The translations under genes were made by a program, and so were the position numbers. DNA of 64,000 nucleotides from Nocardia transvalensis NBRC 15921. GTDB lineage: Bacteria > Actinomycetota > Actinomycetes > Mycobacteriales > Mycobacteriaceae. The notes under the pieces were generated by a model. The model was not told the DNA's origin and made no database searches. It worked only from the letters and a program-made list of their open reading frames with translations. Where the stretch lies: positions 44,961 to 108,960 of the forward strand of contig NZ_BAGL01000019.1 in assembly GCF_000308875.1 (NCBI RefSeq). Reading direction: 5' to 3'. Below, piece after piece: positions 46,844-58,893 of the stretch (positions are counted from its first letter, which is position 1; the number at the start of each line of letters is the position of its first letter).

Positions 46844-47926
46844 ATGGCCGACAACAAGACGGCCCCGTCCGCGATCGACGACATCCTGGCCGAGCACGCC
46901 GGGCTGGAGACGCAGCTCGCCGATCCGGCGCTGCACAACAACCCGGGCGAGGCCCGTCGCGTCGGCAAACGGTTCGCGGAACTCGCTCCGATCATGTCCA
47001 CCTACAGCCGGTTGCAGAGCGCGCGCGACGACCTGTCCGCCGCTCGCGAACTGGCCGCCGACGATTCGTCGTTCGCCGCCGAGGTGCCCGGCCTGGAACA
47101 GCAGGTGCAGGAGCTGGAGGAGGCGCTGACCGACCTGCTCGCGCCGCGTGATCCGCACGACTCCGACGACGTGGTGCTCGAGGTGAAATCCGGTGAGGGC
47201 GGCGAGGAATCGGCCCTGTTCGCCTCCGACCTGGCCCGGATGTACATCCGCTACGCCGAGCGGCACGGCTGGAAGGTCGAGGTGCTCGACGCCAACATCT
47301 CCGATCTCGGCGGCTACAAGGAGGCGACGCTCTCCGTGAAGAGCCGCGAGCCCAGCCGCGACGGCGTGTGGTCGCGGCTGAAGTTCGAGGGCGGCGTGCA
47401 CCGGGTGCAGCGCGTCCCGGTCACCGAATCGCAGGGCCGCATCCACACCTCGGCCGCCGGTGTCCTCATCTATCCCGAGCCGGACGAGGTCGAGCAGGTG
47501 CAGATCGACGAATCGGATCTGCGCGTGGACGTCTACCGGTCCTCCGGCAAGGGCGGCCAGGGCGTCAACACCACCGACTCCGCGGTCCGGATCACGCATC
47601 TGCCCACCGGGATCGTCGTGACCTGCCAGAACGAGCGGTCGCAGTTGCAGAACAAGATTCGCGCCATGCAGGTGCTGTCCGCGCGGTTGCAGGCGCTGGC
47701 CGAGGAGCAGGCCGATGCCGAGGCCGCCGCGGGCCGGGCCAGTCAGATCCGCACGGTCGACAGGTCCGAACGGATTCGCACCTACAACTTCCCGGAGAAC
47801 CGGATCACCGACCACCGCATCGGTTTCAAGGCCCACAATTTGGATTCGGTGCTGGACGGCGATATGGACGCACTCCTCGACGCATTGGGCGAAGCGGACC
47901 GCGCGGCCCGTCTCGCCGCCGAGTGA
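46844..47926 (+). CDS. prfA: Peptide chain release factor 1
   Basis: Release factor of 360 residues recognising UAA and UAG. GGQ is in [18 protein letters not shown]; the RF1 codon-recognition tripeptide position reads PVT in [14 protein letters not shown], separating it from RF2. ATG 46844 with AAGGAG ahead is chosen over 46790. The next gene, prmC, encodes the enzyme that methylates the GGQ glutamine. Confidence 0.94.
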   Translation: MADNKTAPSAIDDILAEHAGLETQLADPALHNNPGEARRVGKRFAELAPIMSTYSRLQSARDDLSAARELAADDSSFAAEVPGLEQQVQELEEALTDLLAPRDPHDSDDVVLEVKSGEGGEESALFASDLARMYIRYAERHGWKVEVLDANISDLGGYKEATLSVKSREPSRDGVWSRLKFEGGVHRVQRVPVTESQGRIHTSAAGVLIYPEPDEVEQVQIDESDLRVDVYRSSGKGGQGVNTTDSAVRITHLPTGIVVTCQNERSQLQNKIRAMQVLSARLQALAEEQADAEAAAGRASQIRTVDRSERIRTYNFPENRITDHRIGFKAHNLDSVLDGDMDALLDALGEADRAARLAAE

Positions 47927-47967
47927 CCGGTCCCCGCGAGGGCGGTGAGTCGGGCAAGGTGGACGGT

Positions 47968-48855
47968 GTGAGTCGTGTGCCGTTGCGTCCCGTGCTGGTT
48001 GCCGCCGAAGAGACGCTGCGATCCGCGGGGGTACACAGCGCCCGGGTCGATGCCGAGTATCTGGCGGCGCACGTGCTGGAGGTGGAACGGTCGCGGCTGG
48101 TGCTGATCCCGATGGTGACGCCCGAACAGGTGGAGGAGTTCCGCAAGCTCGTGGCGCGGCGGGCGGAAAGGGTTCCGCTGCAACATCTCACGGGTTCCGC
48201 GGCGATGGGGGAGATCGATCTGGCGGTCGGGCCCGGGGTGTTCGTGCCGCGACCGGAGACCGAGCTGCTGTTCGCCTGGGCGCTGGCTCAGCTGGAGGCC
48301 GCGGGGCACGAGCACCCGCCGATCGTGGTCGACCTGTGTACCGGGTCGGGCGCGCTGGCGCTGGCGATCGCGCACGCCCGCCCCGACGCCGAGGTGCACG
48401 CGGTCGAACTCGATCGGGACGCGCTGCATTGGACCCGGCACAATGCCGCTGTGCGCGCGGCCGACGGCGATACCCCCATCGCGCTGCGCGCCGGTGATGT
48501 CACCGACGCGGCGATCCTGTCCGATCTGAACGGCCGCGTCGACGTGGTGGTCGCCAACCCGCCCTACATTCCCGCCTCGGCCCGGCTGGATCCCGAGGTC
48601 CACGACCACGATCCGCACCTCGCGCTGTTCGCCGGGGACGACGGCCTGGACGTCATCCGCCCGATGATCGGCACCATCGCCCGCCTGCTCCGCGCCGACG
48701 GGGTGGCGGCCGTCGAACACGACGACACCAACGGCTCCGCCACCGCGGCCCTCTTCACCGCCCACGGCGGTTTCACCGCGGTGGTCGAGCACCCGGACCT
48801 GGCGGGCAAACCCCGTTTCGTCGCCGTCCGCCGCGTGAGCGGGTCACACTCCTAG
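47968..48855 (+). CDS. prmC: Release factor glutamine methyltransferase
   Basis: SAM-dependent N5-glutamine methyltransferase of about 295 residues acting on the GGQ of release factors. It has the N-terminal helical domain, SAM motif VDLCTGSGALALAIA and catalytic NPPYIP. GTG 47968 has AAGGTGGA ahead; the alternative GTG 47923 overlaps the prfA stop as GTGA. Order prfA-prmC is conserved. Confidence 0.92.
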   Translation: MSRVPLRPVLVAAEETLRSAGVHSARVDAEYLAAHVLEVERSRLVLIPMVTPEQVEEFRKLVARRAERVPLQHLTGSAAMGEIDLAVGPGVFVPRPETELLFAWALAQLEAAGHEHPPIVVDLCTGSGALALAIAHARPDAEVHAVELDRDALHWTRHNAAVRAADGDTPIALRAGDVTDAAILSDLNGRVDVVVANPPYIPASARLDPEVHDHDPHLALFAGDDGLDVIRPMIGTIARLLRADGVAAVEHDDTNGSATAALFTAHGGFTAVVEHPDLAGKPRFVAVRRVSGSHS

Positions 48856-48919
48856 CCGTCGTGCCCGGTACGCACTCCCGCTGCGATGTCCGGCCCACGT
48901 GCAACCACCGGCGGCTGCC

Positions 48920-49378
48920 TCACCCACGCTGCCCGGCCCGCGCGCCCGGCTCCACGACTATCCGGCATGCGTCGGCGACTGCGGCGGTATCCCAGTAGAA
49001 CGGGCGCACCTCCGCGATACGCCCCTCCGCGACGGTGATCGTCTGAAGGATCGGGACGACGAGTTCGAGGCCCGTCGCGCGGGCGCGGGCCCGCACCCGG
49101 GTATGGACGACCAGCGGGCTGACCTCGCTGAGATACGTCTGCTCGGCCAGGTCGAACCGCTCCCACACCCCGCTCATCGCCCGGAAGAACTGCTCCAGAC
49201 CCGCATGACCACGCCAGATTCCGCCGTACGGCAGCGCGTCCGCCTGATACAGCACCACATCCGGCGCGAAGTACGGCGCGAGTGTGGCGAACGACGCCCG
49301 CCCCGGCCCACCCGCCGCGAGATACTCCGCCTCCGCCCGATACATCCCCTCGAGCACCGCCACAGCTGAAGTTGTCAT
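48920..49378 (-). CDS. SnoaL-like NTF2-fold protein
   Basis: Protein of 152 residues with the SnoaL/ketosteroid isomerase-like cone fold: MYRAEAEYLAAGG, FAPDVVLYQADALPYGGIWRGHAGLEQFFRAM and IAEVRPFYWDTAAV. Members are isomerases, cyclases or binding proteins; the function here is unknown. ATG 49378 is chosen by alignment to the fold. It is inserted on the opposite strand between prmC and tsaC, which are adjacent in mycobacteria, so it is a lineage-specific addition. Confidence 0.75.
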   Translation of the reverse strand: MTTSAVAVLEGMYRAEAEYLAAGGPGRASFATLAPYFAPDVVLYQADALPYGGIWRGHAGLEQFFRAMSGVWERFDLAEQTYLSEVSPLVVHTRVRARARATGLELVVPILQTITVAEGRIAEVRPFYWDTAAVADACRIVVEPGARAGQRG

Positions 49379-49581
49379 GGCAACCACTCTCGCCGCGCCC
49401 CCGAACCACCGCTGGCGGAAATCTGCCTCCGCACTCCCACTCGCAAGCACCACCCTTCACGCAAAGGGTGGTGGCGGACGCGGCTGTAGGCGGGGGGAAT
49501 CCATGCTGGCCGTGAGGGTTTGTGGGTGGAGTTACCCCGCCGGGGGACGTGGGGTGAGACACGTTCAATAGACTCTGCGCC

Positions 49582-50247
49582 GTGAGTACCGTCTACGACT
49601 GCTCCGATCCCGACTCTCGGGCCGCCGGGCTGACCGCCGCACGAACGACCCTGAAATCGGGGCGACTGGCCGTCATCCCGACCGATACCGTGTACGGCCT
49701 CGCCGCCGACGCGTTCGATTCGGCCGCCGTGGGCTCCCTGCTGTCCGCCAAGCGGCGCGGCCGGGATATGCCGGTGCCGGTCCTGGTCGGTTCCTGGAAC
49801 ACCATCGACGGTCTGGTGTTCTCGGTGCAGTCGCAGGCCCGCGATCTGATCCGGGCGTTCTGGCCGGGCGGGCTGAGCCTGGTCGTGCAGCAGGCGCCCT
49901 CGCTGGCCTGGGATCTCGGCGATGCGCGCGGGACGGTGATGCTGCGGATGCCGCTGCACCCGGTCGCGCTGGAATTGCTGCGCGAGGTGGGCCCGATGGC
50001 GGTGTCCAGCGCCAATGTCTCCGGGCAGCCGCCCGCCACCACCGCGGCCGAGGCGCGCGAGCAGCTGGGCGATCTGGTCGGGGTGTACCTGGACGGCGGC
50101 AAGGCCGAGCACAGCGTCCCGTCCACCATCATCGATCTCACCGCGGATACCCCGCGCATCCTGCGCGAAGGGGCCGTGTCCGCGGCGCAGGTGGCCGAGG
50201 TGCTGGGCCTCTCGCCGGATCAGCTGACGCCCGAAACCACGCGGTGA
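49582..50247 (+). CDS. tsaC: L-threonylcarbamoyladenylate synthase
   Basis: Sua5/YrdC-family protein of 221 residues making threonylcarbamoyl-AMP for the t6A modification of ANN-decoding tRNAs. Signature residues are visible in IPTDTVYGLAADA, FWPGGLSLVV and SSANVSGQPP. A -10-like TAGACT (49569-49574) ends seven bases before the GTG, so the mRNA may be leaderless. It is followed 11 bases later by wecA, as in Rv1301-Rv1302. Confidence 0.92.
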   Translation: MSTVYDCSDPDSRAAGLTAARTTLKSGRLAVIPTDTVYGLAADAFDSAAVGSLLSAKRRGRDMPVPVLVGSWNTIDGLVFSVQSQARDLIRAFWPGGLSLVVQQAPSLAWDLGDARGTVMLRMPLHPVALELLREVGPMAVSSANVSGQPPATTAAEAREQLGDLVGVYLDGGKAEHSVPSTIIDLTADTPRILREGAVSAAQVAEVLGLSPDQLTPETTR

Positions 50248-50258
50248 CGGCCTGGTAG

Positions 50259-51434
50259 ATGGGTTTCAGTCAGGGCGCGGTGGTACCGCTGCGCGAGCTG
50301 TTGCTGGTACTTCTCGTATCGGCGGTGGTGACGCTGCTGTCCACCGGTGGAATCCGGGTGCTCGCGATCGCCTTCGGCGCGGTCGCGGTGCCCCGTGAAC
50401 GTGATGTGCACGTGAAGCCGACGCCGCGCATGGGCGGTGTCGGCATGTATGTCGGGGTGCTGGCGGCGGTGCTGTTCGCGCACCAATTGCCCGCGCTGCG
50501 AAGGGGTTTCGACTTCGTGCCGGATATCCCGGCGGTGCTGGTGGCCGGGACGCTGATCGTGCTGGTCGGCATCGTCGACGACCGATGGGGCCTGGACGCG
50601 CTCACCAAATTCGTCGGCCAGATCACCGCGGCCGGCGTGATGGCGGTGATCGGGCTGAGCTGGGTGGTGATCTACAACCCGTTCAACCAGACCACCGTCG
50701 TGCTGGACACGCTGACCGGCGGCCTGGCGACGGTCGTCATCACGGTCACCATGATCAACGCGATGAACTTCGTCGACGGGATGGACGGGCTGGCCGCCGG
50801 ACTGGGCCTGATCTGCGCCGGGGCGGTGTTCGTCTTCTCGATCGGCCTGCTGTACGCGCAGGGCGGTGACGTCAGCACCTACCCGCCGGCGCTGCTCGCG
50901 GCCGCGCTCGCCGGCGCCTGCCTGGGATTCCTGCCACACAATTTCCAGCCGGCCCGCATCTTCATGGGCGACTCGGGCTCGATGCTGATCGGCTTGATGC
51001 TGGCGGCGATCTCCACGGGCGCGTCCGGGCGGATTCCGCTCACCGGATACGGCCCGCGCGACATCGTCGGCCTGTTGTCGCCGCTGTTGCTGGTGGGCGC
51101 GGTGATGTTCATTCCGGTCCTGGATCTGGTGCTCGCGATCGTGCGCCGGGTGCGCGCCGGTGTCAGCTTCTCCACTCCGGACAAGATGCATCTGCACCAC
51201 CGGCTGCTGCAGATCGGGCATTCGCAGCGCCGGGTCGTGCTGACGATCTACCTGTGGGTCGGGGTGCTGGCCTTCGGCGCGGTGGGTACCTCGCTCATGG
51301 ACCGCCGCGTGGTCGTGCTGCTGTTCGCGGCCGGGCTGGTGTTCGCGCTGGTGGTGACGGCGGTGCCGTCGCTGCGCGAGGCGGTCGGGCTGCGGCGGCG
51401 GGTACCGCGCGGCCCGGAGGCGAAGACCGAATAG
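50259..51434 (+). CDS. wecA: Decaprenyl-phosphate GlcNAc-1-P transferase
   Basis: Polytopic membrane enzyme of 391 residues that starts the arabinogalactan linkage unit by moving GlcNAc-1-phosphate to decaprenyl phosphate. The family motifs are in order: GIVDDRWGLD, NFVDGMDGLAAG, FMGDSGSMLIG and KMHLHHRL. About eleven helices. Presence of this gene here fits a mycolic-acid bacterium. It lies between tsaC and atpI, matching Rv1302. Confidence 0.92.
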   Translation: MGFSQGAVVPLRELLLVLLVSAVVTLLSTGGIRVLAIAFGAVAVPRERDVHVKPTPRMGGVGMYVGVLAAVLFAHQLPALRRGFDFVPDIPAVLVAGTLIVLVGIVDDRWGLDALTKFVGQITAAGVMAVIGLSWVVIYNPFNQTTVVLDTLTGGLATVVITVTMINAMNFVDGMDGLAAGLGLICAGAVFVFSIGLLYAQGGDVSTYPPALLAAALAGACLGFLPHNFQPARIFMGDSGSMLIGLMLAAISTGASGRIPLTGYGPRDIVGLLSPLLLVGAVMFIPVLDLVLAIVRRVRAGVSFSTPDKMHLHHRLLQIGHSQRRVVLTIYLWVGVLAFGAVGTSLMDRRVVVLLFAAGLVFALVVTAVPSLREAVGLRRRVPRGPEAKTE

Positions 51435-51448
51435 GTAGAGTGACCCGC

Positions 51449-51901
51449 GTGAGCACGGCATCCGAGTACCATCCCGACGCCCCGCTGCGGGCGGCGCTGC
51501 GCTACGGCATCGCCGGCCTGATCGCGCTGGTGGTGCTCTCCGCCGTGGTGGGATCGATCGCCGCCGGGCTGCCGGGCCTGTGGGGCGCGCTGATCGGCTC
51601 GGCCATCGGCGGCTTCTTCATTCTCACCACCGCGGCGCTCGTGCTGTTCAGCGCGAAATTGGATTCCGGCGTGCAGGGCATGGTCATGCTCGCCAGCTGG
51701 GTGGGCAAACTGCTGATCGTGATGGTCGTCGTCGCGGTGCTCAAGCAGTTCGATTTCTATAGCCCGATGACATTGTTCCTGACCGTCGTGGGTGCGCTGC
51801 TGATCGTGCTGGGCGCCGAGACCTACGGCCTGCTGCGGCAACGAGTTCCGGTGGTCGAGACCCCGGGAGATCGTAAGAATCAAGATCATTCAAATGTTTG
51901 A
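51449..51901 (+). CDS. atpI: ATP synthase subunit I-like membrane protein
   Basis: Protein of about 150 residues with four helices (near 24-44, 47-67, 82-103 and 109-129), in the position of the AtpI-like Rv1303 just before atpB. AtpI proteins help assemble the c-ring; sequence conservation is low, so the call rests on topology and position. The start is GTG 51449 or GTG 51440. Confidence 0.78.
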   Translation: MSTASEYHPDAPLRAALRYGIAGLIALVVLSAVVGSIAAGLPGLWGALIGSAIGGFFILTTAALVLFSAKLDSGVQGMVMLASWVGKLLIVMVVVAVLKQFDFYSPMTLFLTVVGALLIVLGAETYGLLRQRVPVVETPGDRKNQDHSNV

Positions 51902-51933
51902 GCGGACCCCCTACACGTTGTCGTAGATAGCTT

Positions 51934-51948
51934 GGTAAACTCTTTACC
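51934..51948. promoter_or_regulatory. Palindrome before the atp operon
   Basis: GGTAAA-CTC-TTTACC is a perfect 6-3-6 inverted repeat in the 293-base spacer between atpI and atpB, with TTGTCG (51918-51923) upstream. It probably marks the control region for the ATP synthase operon; the binding protein is unknown. Confidence 0.4.
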
Positions 51949-52194
51949 GTAGGCAGCCGAGCAAGGGGCGATCACTACGATCGGACCACTGCGGTTATGC
52001 TTACAGCCGTGCCGGACCTGAGGGGGTTCGGCTCTGCACCGTCGACGATGTCGCCGACGTACAGACGCCACGGCGGGTGACCCCGCGCAGCTGCTGACGA
52101 ACTTCGAGCCGACCTGAGTCGACCACCAGATCGTCAATGTCCGATCGAACCGCGGGTGGAAATACGGCCCGCGGCCCGAACACGGGAGAGAACG

Positions 52195-52986
52195 CTGAGC
52201 GTCACCACTTTGGCGGGCGAGTTCCACGCGCCTTCGCTGTCAGATTTCTTCCCTCCAGCTGTGCTGTTCGAGGGGACGCCATTCGAGCTCGACCGTTTGA
52301 TGCTCATCCGCATCGTGATGGCGGCGATCTTGATTGCGGTGATGTTGCTCGCATTCCGCAGTCCCAAGATCGTTCCCCGCGGTCTGCAGAACGTGGCCGA
52401 GTACGGCCTGCTCTTCGTCAAGGAGCAGATCTGCGACGAGGTGCTCGGTAAGGAAACCGGCAAGAAGTATTTCCCGCTGATCGCGACGATCTTCTTCACG
52501 GTGCTGTTCCTGAACTTCTCCAGCATCATCCCCTTCTTGAACATCTCGTCGAACGCGCGCATCGGCATGCCGCTGGTGCTGGCGGTCATCGCCTACGTCG
52601 CGTTCAACGCGATCGGCATCAAGAAGTACGGCTTCTGGAAGTACATGCGCTCGAGCATCGTGGTGCCGGACGTGCCCATCGCGATGCACGTGCTGCTGAT
52701 TCCGATCGAGTTCATCTCGACCTTCATCCTGCGCCCGTTCACGCTCACGGTCCGACTCATGGCCAATATGCTGGCCGGACACGTCATGCTGGTGCTGTTC
52801 TTCTCCGCGACGCAGTTCTTCCTGTTCGACGGCGCCGCGTGGATGAAGGGCCTGTCGCCGTTCTCGCTGGCCGGTGGATTCGCGTTCACGCTGTTCGAGA
52901 TGCTGGTGATCTTCCTGCAGGCCTACGTATTCGCGCTGCTGACCGCCGTGTACATCGGCCTGGCGCAGCACGCGGATTCGCACTGA
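52195..52986 (+). CDS. atpB: ATP synthase subunit a
   Basis: F0 proton-channel subunit of about 263 residues. The essential Arg is in LTVRLMANMLAGHV, and helices are spaced as in other a-subunits. The start is unusual. The only good ribosome site (GGGAGAG, 52184-52190) points to CTG 52195, giving LSVTTLAGEFHAPSL. GTG 52156 has no such site, and TTG 52210 is 20 bases away from it. The first residues therefore need checking. It heads atpBEFHAGDC. Confidence 0.92.
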   Translation: MSVTTLAGEFHAPSLSDFFPPAVLFEGTPFELDRLMLIRIVMAAILIAVMLLAFRSPKIVPRGLQNVAEYGLLFVKEQICDEVLGKETGKKYFPLIATIFFTVLFLNFSSIIPFLNISSNARIGMPLVLAVIAYVAFNAIGIKKYGFWKYMRSSIVVPDVPIAMHVLLIPIEFISTFILRPFTLTVRLMANMLAGHVMLVLFFSATQFFLFDGAAWMKGLSPFSLAGGFAFTLFEMLVIFLQAYVFALLTAVYIGLAQHADSH

Positions 52987-53307
<321 letters not shown>

Positions 53308-53312
53308 TTGCC

Positions 53313-53867
53313 ATGAACGGGATCTATTTGCTCGCCGAGGAAGCAGAGGACAAAAACCCTCTGCTCCCCGAGCCGTACGACATCGTCTGGTCGGTCGTCG
53401 TCGTCGCCGTCATCGCGTTCGTGTTCTACAAGTACGTGATCCCGCGACTGTCGAAGGTGCTGGACGAGCGTTCGGAGAAGATCGAGGGCGGTATCGCGAA
53501 GGCCGAGGCCGCACAGGCCGAGGCGCAGGCGACGCTGGAGCAGTACCAGCAGCAGCTGGCCGAGGCCCGGCTCGAGGCCGCGCGCATCCGCGAAGAGGCG
53601 CGTACCCAGGGCACTCAGATCCTCGCTCAGCTGCGGTCGGAGGCCCAGGCCGAAGCGGACCGCATCGTGGCCGCGGGCCACGCCCAGCTGGAGGCGCAGC
53701 GCCAGCAGATCGCCACCGAGCTGCGGTCGGAACTGGGCCACACCGCCGTCGACCTGGCCGAGAAGATCATCGGGCAGTCGGTGTCGGACGAGGCCAAGCA
53801 GGCGGCGTCCATCGACCGGTTCCTCACCGAGCTGGACGAGAACGCCGGCATCGGGGTCGGAAGGTAA
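53313..53867 (+). CDS. atpF: ATP synthase subunit b
   Basis: Peripheral-stalk subunit of 184 residues: one N-terminal helix (about 22-43) and a long charged coiled coil ([20 protein letters not shown] onwards). It begins five bases after atpE. Delta is a separate gene here, unlike the second b-like subunit fused to delta in mycobacteria. Confidence 0.94.
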   Translation: MNGIYLLAEEAEDKNPLLPEPYDIVWSVVVVAVIAFVFYKYVIPRLSKVLDERSEKIEGGIAKAEAAQAEAQATLEQYQQQLAEARLEAARIREEARTQGTQILAQLRSEAQAEADRIVAAGHAQLEAQRQQIATELRSELGHTAVDLAEKIIGQSVSDEAKQAASIDRFLTELDENAGIGVGR

Positions 53868-53886
53868 CGAACCGAAAGTGGGAAGC

Positions 53887-54696
53887 ATGTACGCAGCGAG
53901 CCGCGAGGCGAGTTCCCGTGCGCGGGAAGCTCTTTCGGCCGCTCTGACCGGCAGCGACTCGGTCGCTGCCACGACGGGCTCCGAACTGTTCGCCGTTGTC
54001 GCCGTACTCGACGACCAGCGGTCGCTGCGTGTGGCGCTCGCGGACAAGTCGGTCTCGAGTTCGGCGCGCGCCGAACTGGCCGAACGCGTTTTCGGCGGCA
54101 AGATCAGCGCGGCCACCACGGCCGTGCTGACCACGGCCGTCGCCCAGGACTGGTCCCGCACGCGGGATCTGGTCGACACCCTGGTGCTGCTCGGTCGGGA
54201 GTCGCTGCTGCGCGCGGCGGCCGACCGCGGTCGCATCGACGCCGTCGAGGACGAGCTGTTCCGGCTCGGCCGCATCGTCGAGGACAACCCGGATCTGGAG
54301 CAGGCGCTGGCCGACCGCGGCAAGACCGCCGCGGACAAGCACGCGCTGCTCCGGCGGCTGCTCACCGGCAAGGTCGAGGAGCTCACGCTGCAGCTGGCCG
54401 AGCAGGCGGTCGGCCGCTCGCACGGTGACGTCGGCGTCGTCTTCGACGAGCTGTCCGACCTGGCGGCGTCGCTGCGCAAGCAGATCGTCGCGCACGTGCG
54501 CGCCGCGACCGAACTGACACCGCAGCAGCGGGAGCATCTGGCTGCCTCGCTGCAGCGCATCTACGACAAGCCGGTCACGGTGCACGTCCAGATCGACCCG
54601 ACCTTGCTGGCCGGCGTCGTCGTGCGCATCGGCGACGACGTGATCGACGGCAGTGCCGTCGGCCGACTGCAGCGCTTGCGCCAGTCCCTCGGGTAA
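53887..54696 (+). CDS. atpH: ATP synthase subunit delta
   Basis: Delta subunit of 269 residues linking F1 to the peripheral stalk. The OSCP signature is at the C-terminus (VVVRIGDDVIDGSAVGRLQRL). It is longer than the approximately 180-residue enterobacterial form, as usual in Nocardia and Rhodococcus. ATG 53887 (MYAASREAS) fits the family N-terminus; GTG 53878 is an in-frame alternative. Confidence 0.92.
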   Translation: MYAASREASSRAREALSAALTGSDSVAATTGSELFAVVAVLDDQRSLRVALADKSVSSSARAELAERVFGGKISAATTAVLTTAVAQDWSRTRDLVDTLVLLGRESLLRAAADRGRIDAVEDELFRLGRIVEDNPDLEQALADRGKTAADKHALLRRLLTGKVEELTLQLAEQAVGRSHGDVGVVFDELSDLAASLRKQIVAHVRAATELTPQQREHLAASLQRIYDKPVTVHVQIDPTLLAGVVVRIGDDVIDGSAVGRLQRLRQSLG

Positions 54697-54753
54697 CCGA
54701 CCCGAGACCGCAACCCTCCCGACATTCCAGACCACAGCGAGAGCAGGAAGAAC

Positions 54754-56391
54754 ATGGCGGAGCTGACGATCTCCTCCGATGAGATCCGTAGCGCGATCGA
54801 GAGCTACACCCAGAGCTACACCCCCGAGACCTCCATCGAGGAAATCGGTGTCGTGACCGACACCAGCGACGGTATCGCCCACATCAGTGGCCTGCCGTCG
54901 GCGATGGCCAACGAGCTGCTCGAATTCCCGGGCGGCGTGCTGGGCGTCGCGCTGAACCTCGAGGACACCGAGATCGGCGCGGTCATCCTGGGTGAATTCG
55001 ACACCATCGAGGAGGGCCAGCAGGTCCGCCGCACCGGTGACGTGCTCTCGGTGCCGGTCGGCGACAAGTTCCTGGGCCGCGTCGTGAACCCGCTCGGCCA
55101 GCCGATCGACGGCCTGGGCGATATCGAGTCCGACGACCGCCGCGTCCTGGAGCTGCAGGCCGCGACCGTGCTGGAGCGCCAGCCGGTCGGCGAGCCGATG
55201 GCCACCGGCATCACCGCCATCGACGCCCTGACCGCGATCGGCCGGGGACAGCGCCAGCTGATCATCGGCGACCGCAAGACCGGTAAGACCGCGGTCTGCA
55301 TCGACGCGATCCTGAACCAGAAGGCGAACTGGGAATCGGGCGATCCCACCAAGCAGATGCGCTGCATCTACGTCGCCATCGGCCAGAAGGGTTCGACCAT
55401 CGCGGGCGTCAAGTCCGCCCTCGAGGCGCACGGCGCGATGGAGTACACCACCATCGTCGCCGCCCCGGCCTCGGATTCCGCGGGCTTCAAGTGGCTGGCG
55501 CCCTACACCGGTTCGGCCATCGGCCAGCACTGGATGTACCAGGGCAAGCACGTCCTGATCGTGTTCGACGACCTGTCCAAGCAGGCCGAGGCCTACCGCG
55601 CGATCTCGCTGCTGCTGCGCCGCCCGCCGGGCCGCGAGGCGTACCCGGGTGACGTCTTCTACCTGCACTCGCGTCTGCTGGAGCGTTGCGCGAAGCTGTC
55701 CGACGAGATGGGCGCGGGCTCGATGACCGGTCTGCCGATCATCGAGACCAAGGCCGGTGACGTCTCGGCGTTCATCCCGACCAACGTCATCTCCATCACC
55801 GACGGCCAGGTCTTCCTCGAGTCCGACCTGTTCAACAAGGGTGTGCGTCCGGCGATCAACGTCGGTACCTCCGTCTCCCGTGTCGGTGGCGCCGCGCAGA
55901 CCAAGGGGATGAAGGGCGTGGCCGGTTCGCTGCGCCTGGAGCTGGCCCAGTTCCGCGAGCTGGAGGCGTTCTCCGCCTTCGCCTCCGACCTGGACGCCGC
56001 CTCGCTGGCGCAGCTGGAGCGCGGCGCCCGCTGGGTCGAGCTGCTGAAGCAGGACCAGTACGCCCCGGTCTCGGTCGAGGACCAGATCGTGTCGATCTAC
56101 CTGGTCGACGCCGGCTACTACGACTCGGTGCCCGTCGCCGACGTCCGCCGCTTCAACGTCGAACTGCTGGAGGATCTGCACCGCAGCGCCGCCGACGCGT
56201 TCAAGGCGATCGAGGGCGGCAAGAAGCTCGAGGGCGAGGCCGCCGAGCAGTTCAAGGCCGCGACCGACAAGTTCAAGCAGGGCTTCCTGGCTTCGGACGG
56301 CAGCCGCGTGGTGAACGAGGCCGCGGCCGGCGAGCTGGACCACGAAGAGGTCGAGTCGCTGTCGGTCACCCGCAAGCACGTCGAGAAGTAA
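54754..56391 (+). CDS. atpA: ATP synthase subunit alpha
   Basis: Non-catalytic nucleotide-binding F1 subunit of 545 residues. P-loop GDRKTGKT is near 172-179, and the alpha/beta signature [17 protein letters not shown] follows. The C-terminus is extended by about 30 residues (ending [17 protein letters not shown] sequence), as in other mycolata. Fifty-seven bases separate it from atpH. Confidence 0.96.
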   Translation: MAELTISSDEIRSAIESYTQSYTPETSIEEIGVVTDTSDGIAHISGLPSAMANELLEFPGGVLGVALNLEDTEIGAVILGEFDTIEEGQQVRRTGDVLSVPVGDKFLGRVVNPLGQPIDGLGDIESDDRRVLELQAATVLERQPVGEPMATGITAIDALTAIGRGQRQLIIGDRKTGKTAVCIDAILNQKANWESGDPTKQMRCIYVAIGQKGSTIAGVKSALEAHGAMEYTTIVAAPASDSAGFKWLAPYTGSAIGQHWMYQGKHVLIVFDDLSKQAEAYRAISLLLRRPPGREAYPGDVFYLHSRLLERCAKLSDEMGAGSMTGLPIIETKAGDVSAFIPTNVISITDGQVFLESDLFNKGVRPAINVGTSVSRVGGAAQTKGMKGVAGSLRLELAQFRELEAFSAFASDLDAASLAQLERGARWVELLKQDQYAPVSVEDQIVSIYLVDAGYYDSVPVADVRRFNVELLEDLHRSAADAFKAIEGGKKLEGEAAEQFKAATDKFKQGFLASDGSRVVNEAAAGELDHEEVESLSVTRKHVEK

Positions 56392-56445
56392 GAGCGGAAC
56401 TCATGTGCGATTGCCGGATCGAAGAGCGAATGAAGGGAGTGACGA

Positions 56446-57411
56446 ATGGCTAGCATCCGCGAACTGCGCTCCCGCATTCGCAGTGTGAGTTCGATCAAGA
56501 AGATCACCAAGGCCCAGGAGCTGATCGCGACCTCGCGCATCACCAAGGCCCAGGCCCGGGTGGCCGCCGCGAAGCCGTACGCGGAGGAGATCACGAAGGT
56601 GCTCGGCGAACTGGCCGGCGCCTCGACGAATCTCACGCACCCGCTGCTGACCGAGCGGTCCAACCCCAGTCGCGCCGCGGTGCTGGTCATCACCAGCGAC
56701 CGCGGCATGGCCGGTGGCTACAACTCCAACGTGCTCAAGCGCGCCGAGGAGCTGATGACCACGCTGCACTCCGAGGGCAAGGAACCGGTCCTCTACGTGA
56801 TGGGTGCGAAAGGGCTGACCTACTACACCTTCCGCGGTCGCCAGACCAACGGGGCGTGGGTCGGCTTCTCGCAGCAGCCGCACTACACCGACGCCTCCGC
56901 CGCGTGCAACCACCTCGTGCAGGCCTTCATGGCCGGCGCCGAGGGCGAGGTGCCGACGGTCGACGGCACCGGCACCATCGCGGGCGTGGACGAGATCCAC
57001 ATCGTCTACACGCGGTTCGTGTCGATGCTGTCGCAGGTGCCGGAGGTGCGCCGGCTGGCGCCGATCCAGGTGAGCTTCGTGGACGAGAACTACGAACTCG
57101 GTGAGGATTTCGTCTCGGACAGCCCCGACGCGAACGTCACCGCGCAGTACGAGTTCGAGCCCGACGCGGACACGTTGCTCGGCGCGCTGCTGCCGAAGTA
57201 CGTGAACACCCGGATCTACTCGTCGCTGCTCGAGGCCGCGGCGTCGGAGTCGGCCGCGCGCCGCACCGCGATGAAGGCCGCCACGGACAACGCCACGGAT
57301 CTGGTGAACAACCTGACCCGCCAGGCGAACTCGATCCGGCAGGCCAACATCACGCAGGAAATCAGTGAAATCGTCGGCGGCGCGAACGCGCTGGCAGCCA
57401 CGGGCGACTGA
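56446..57411 (+). CDS. atpG: ATP synthase subunit gamma
   Basis: Central rotor shaft of 321 residues. N-terminal [24 protein letters not shown] and C-terminal [25 protein letters not shown] helices form the coiled coil. An insertion of about 12-15 residues ([18 protein letters not shown]) resembles the mycobacterial gamma loop known to limit reverse ATP hydrolysis. Confidence 0.95.
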   Translation: MASIRELRSRIRSVSSIKKITKAQELIATSRITKAQARVAAAKPYAEEITKVLGELAGASTNLTHPLLTERSNPSRAAVLVITSDRGMAGGYNSNVLKRAEELMTTLHSEGKEPVLYVMGAKGLTYYTFRGRQTNGAWVGFSQQPHYTDASAACNHLVQAFMAGAEGEVPTVDGTGTIAGVDEIHIVYTRFVSMLSQVPEVRRLAPIQVSFVDENYELGEDFVSDSPDANVTAQYEFEPDADTLLGALLPKYVNTRIYSSLLEAAASESAARRTAMKAATDNATDLVNNLTRQANSIRQANITQEISEIVGGANALAATGD

Positions 57412-58887
<1,476 letters not shown>

Positions 58888-58893
58888 TCCACC

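Noticed and set aside
53824..56379. 851-codon minus-strand frame opposite atpH and atpA
   Set aside because: Shadow of two conserved ATP synthase genes.
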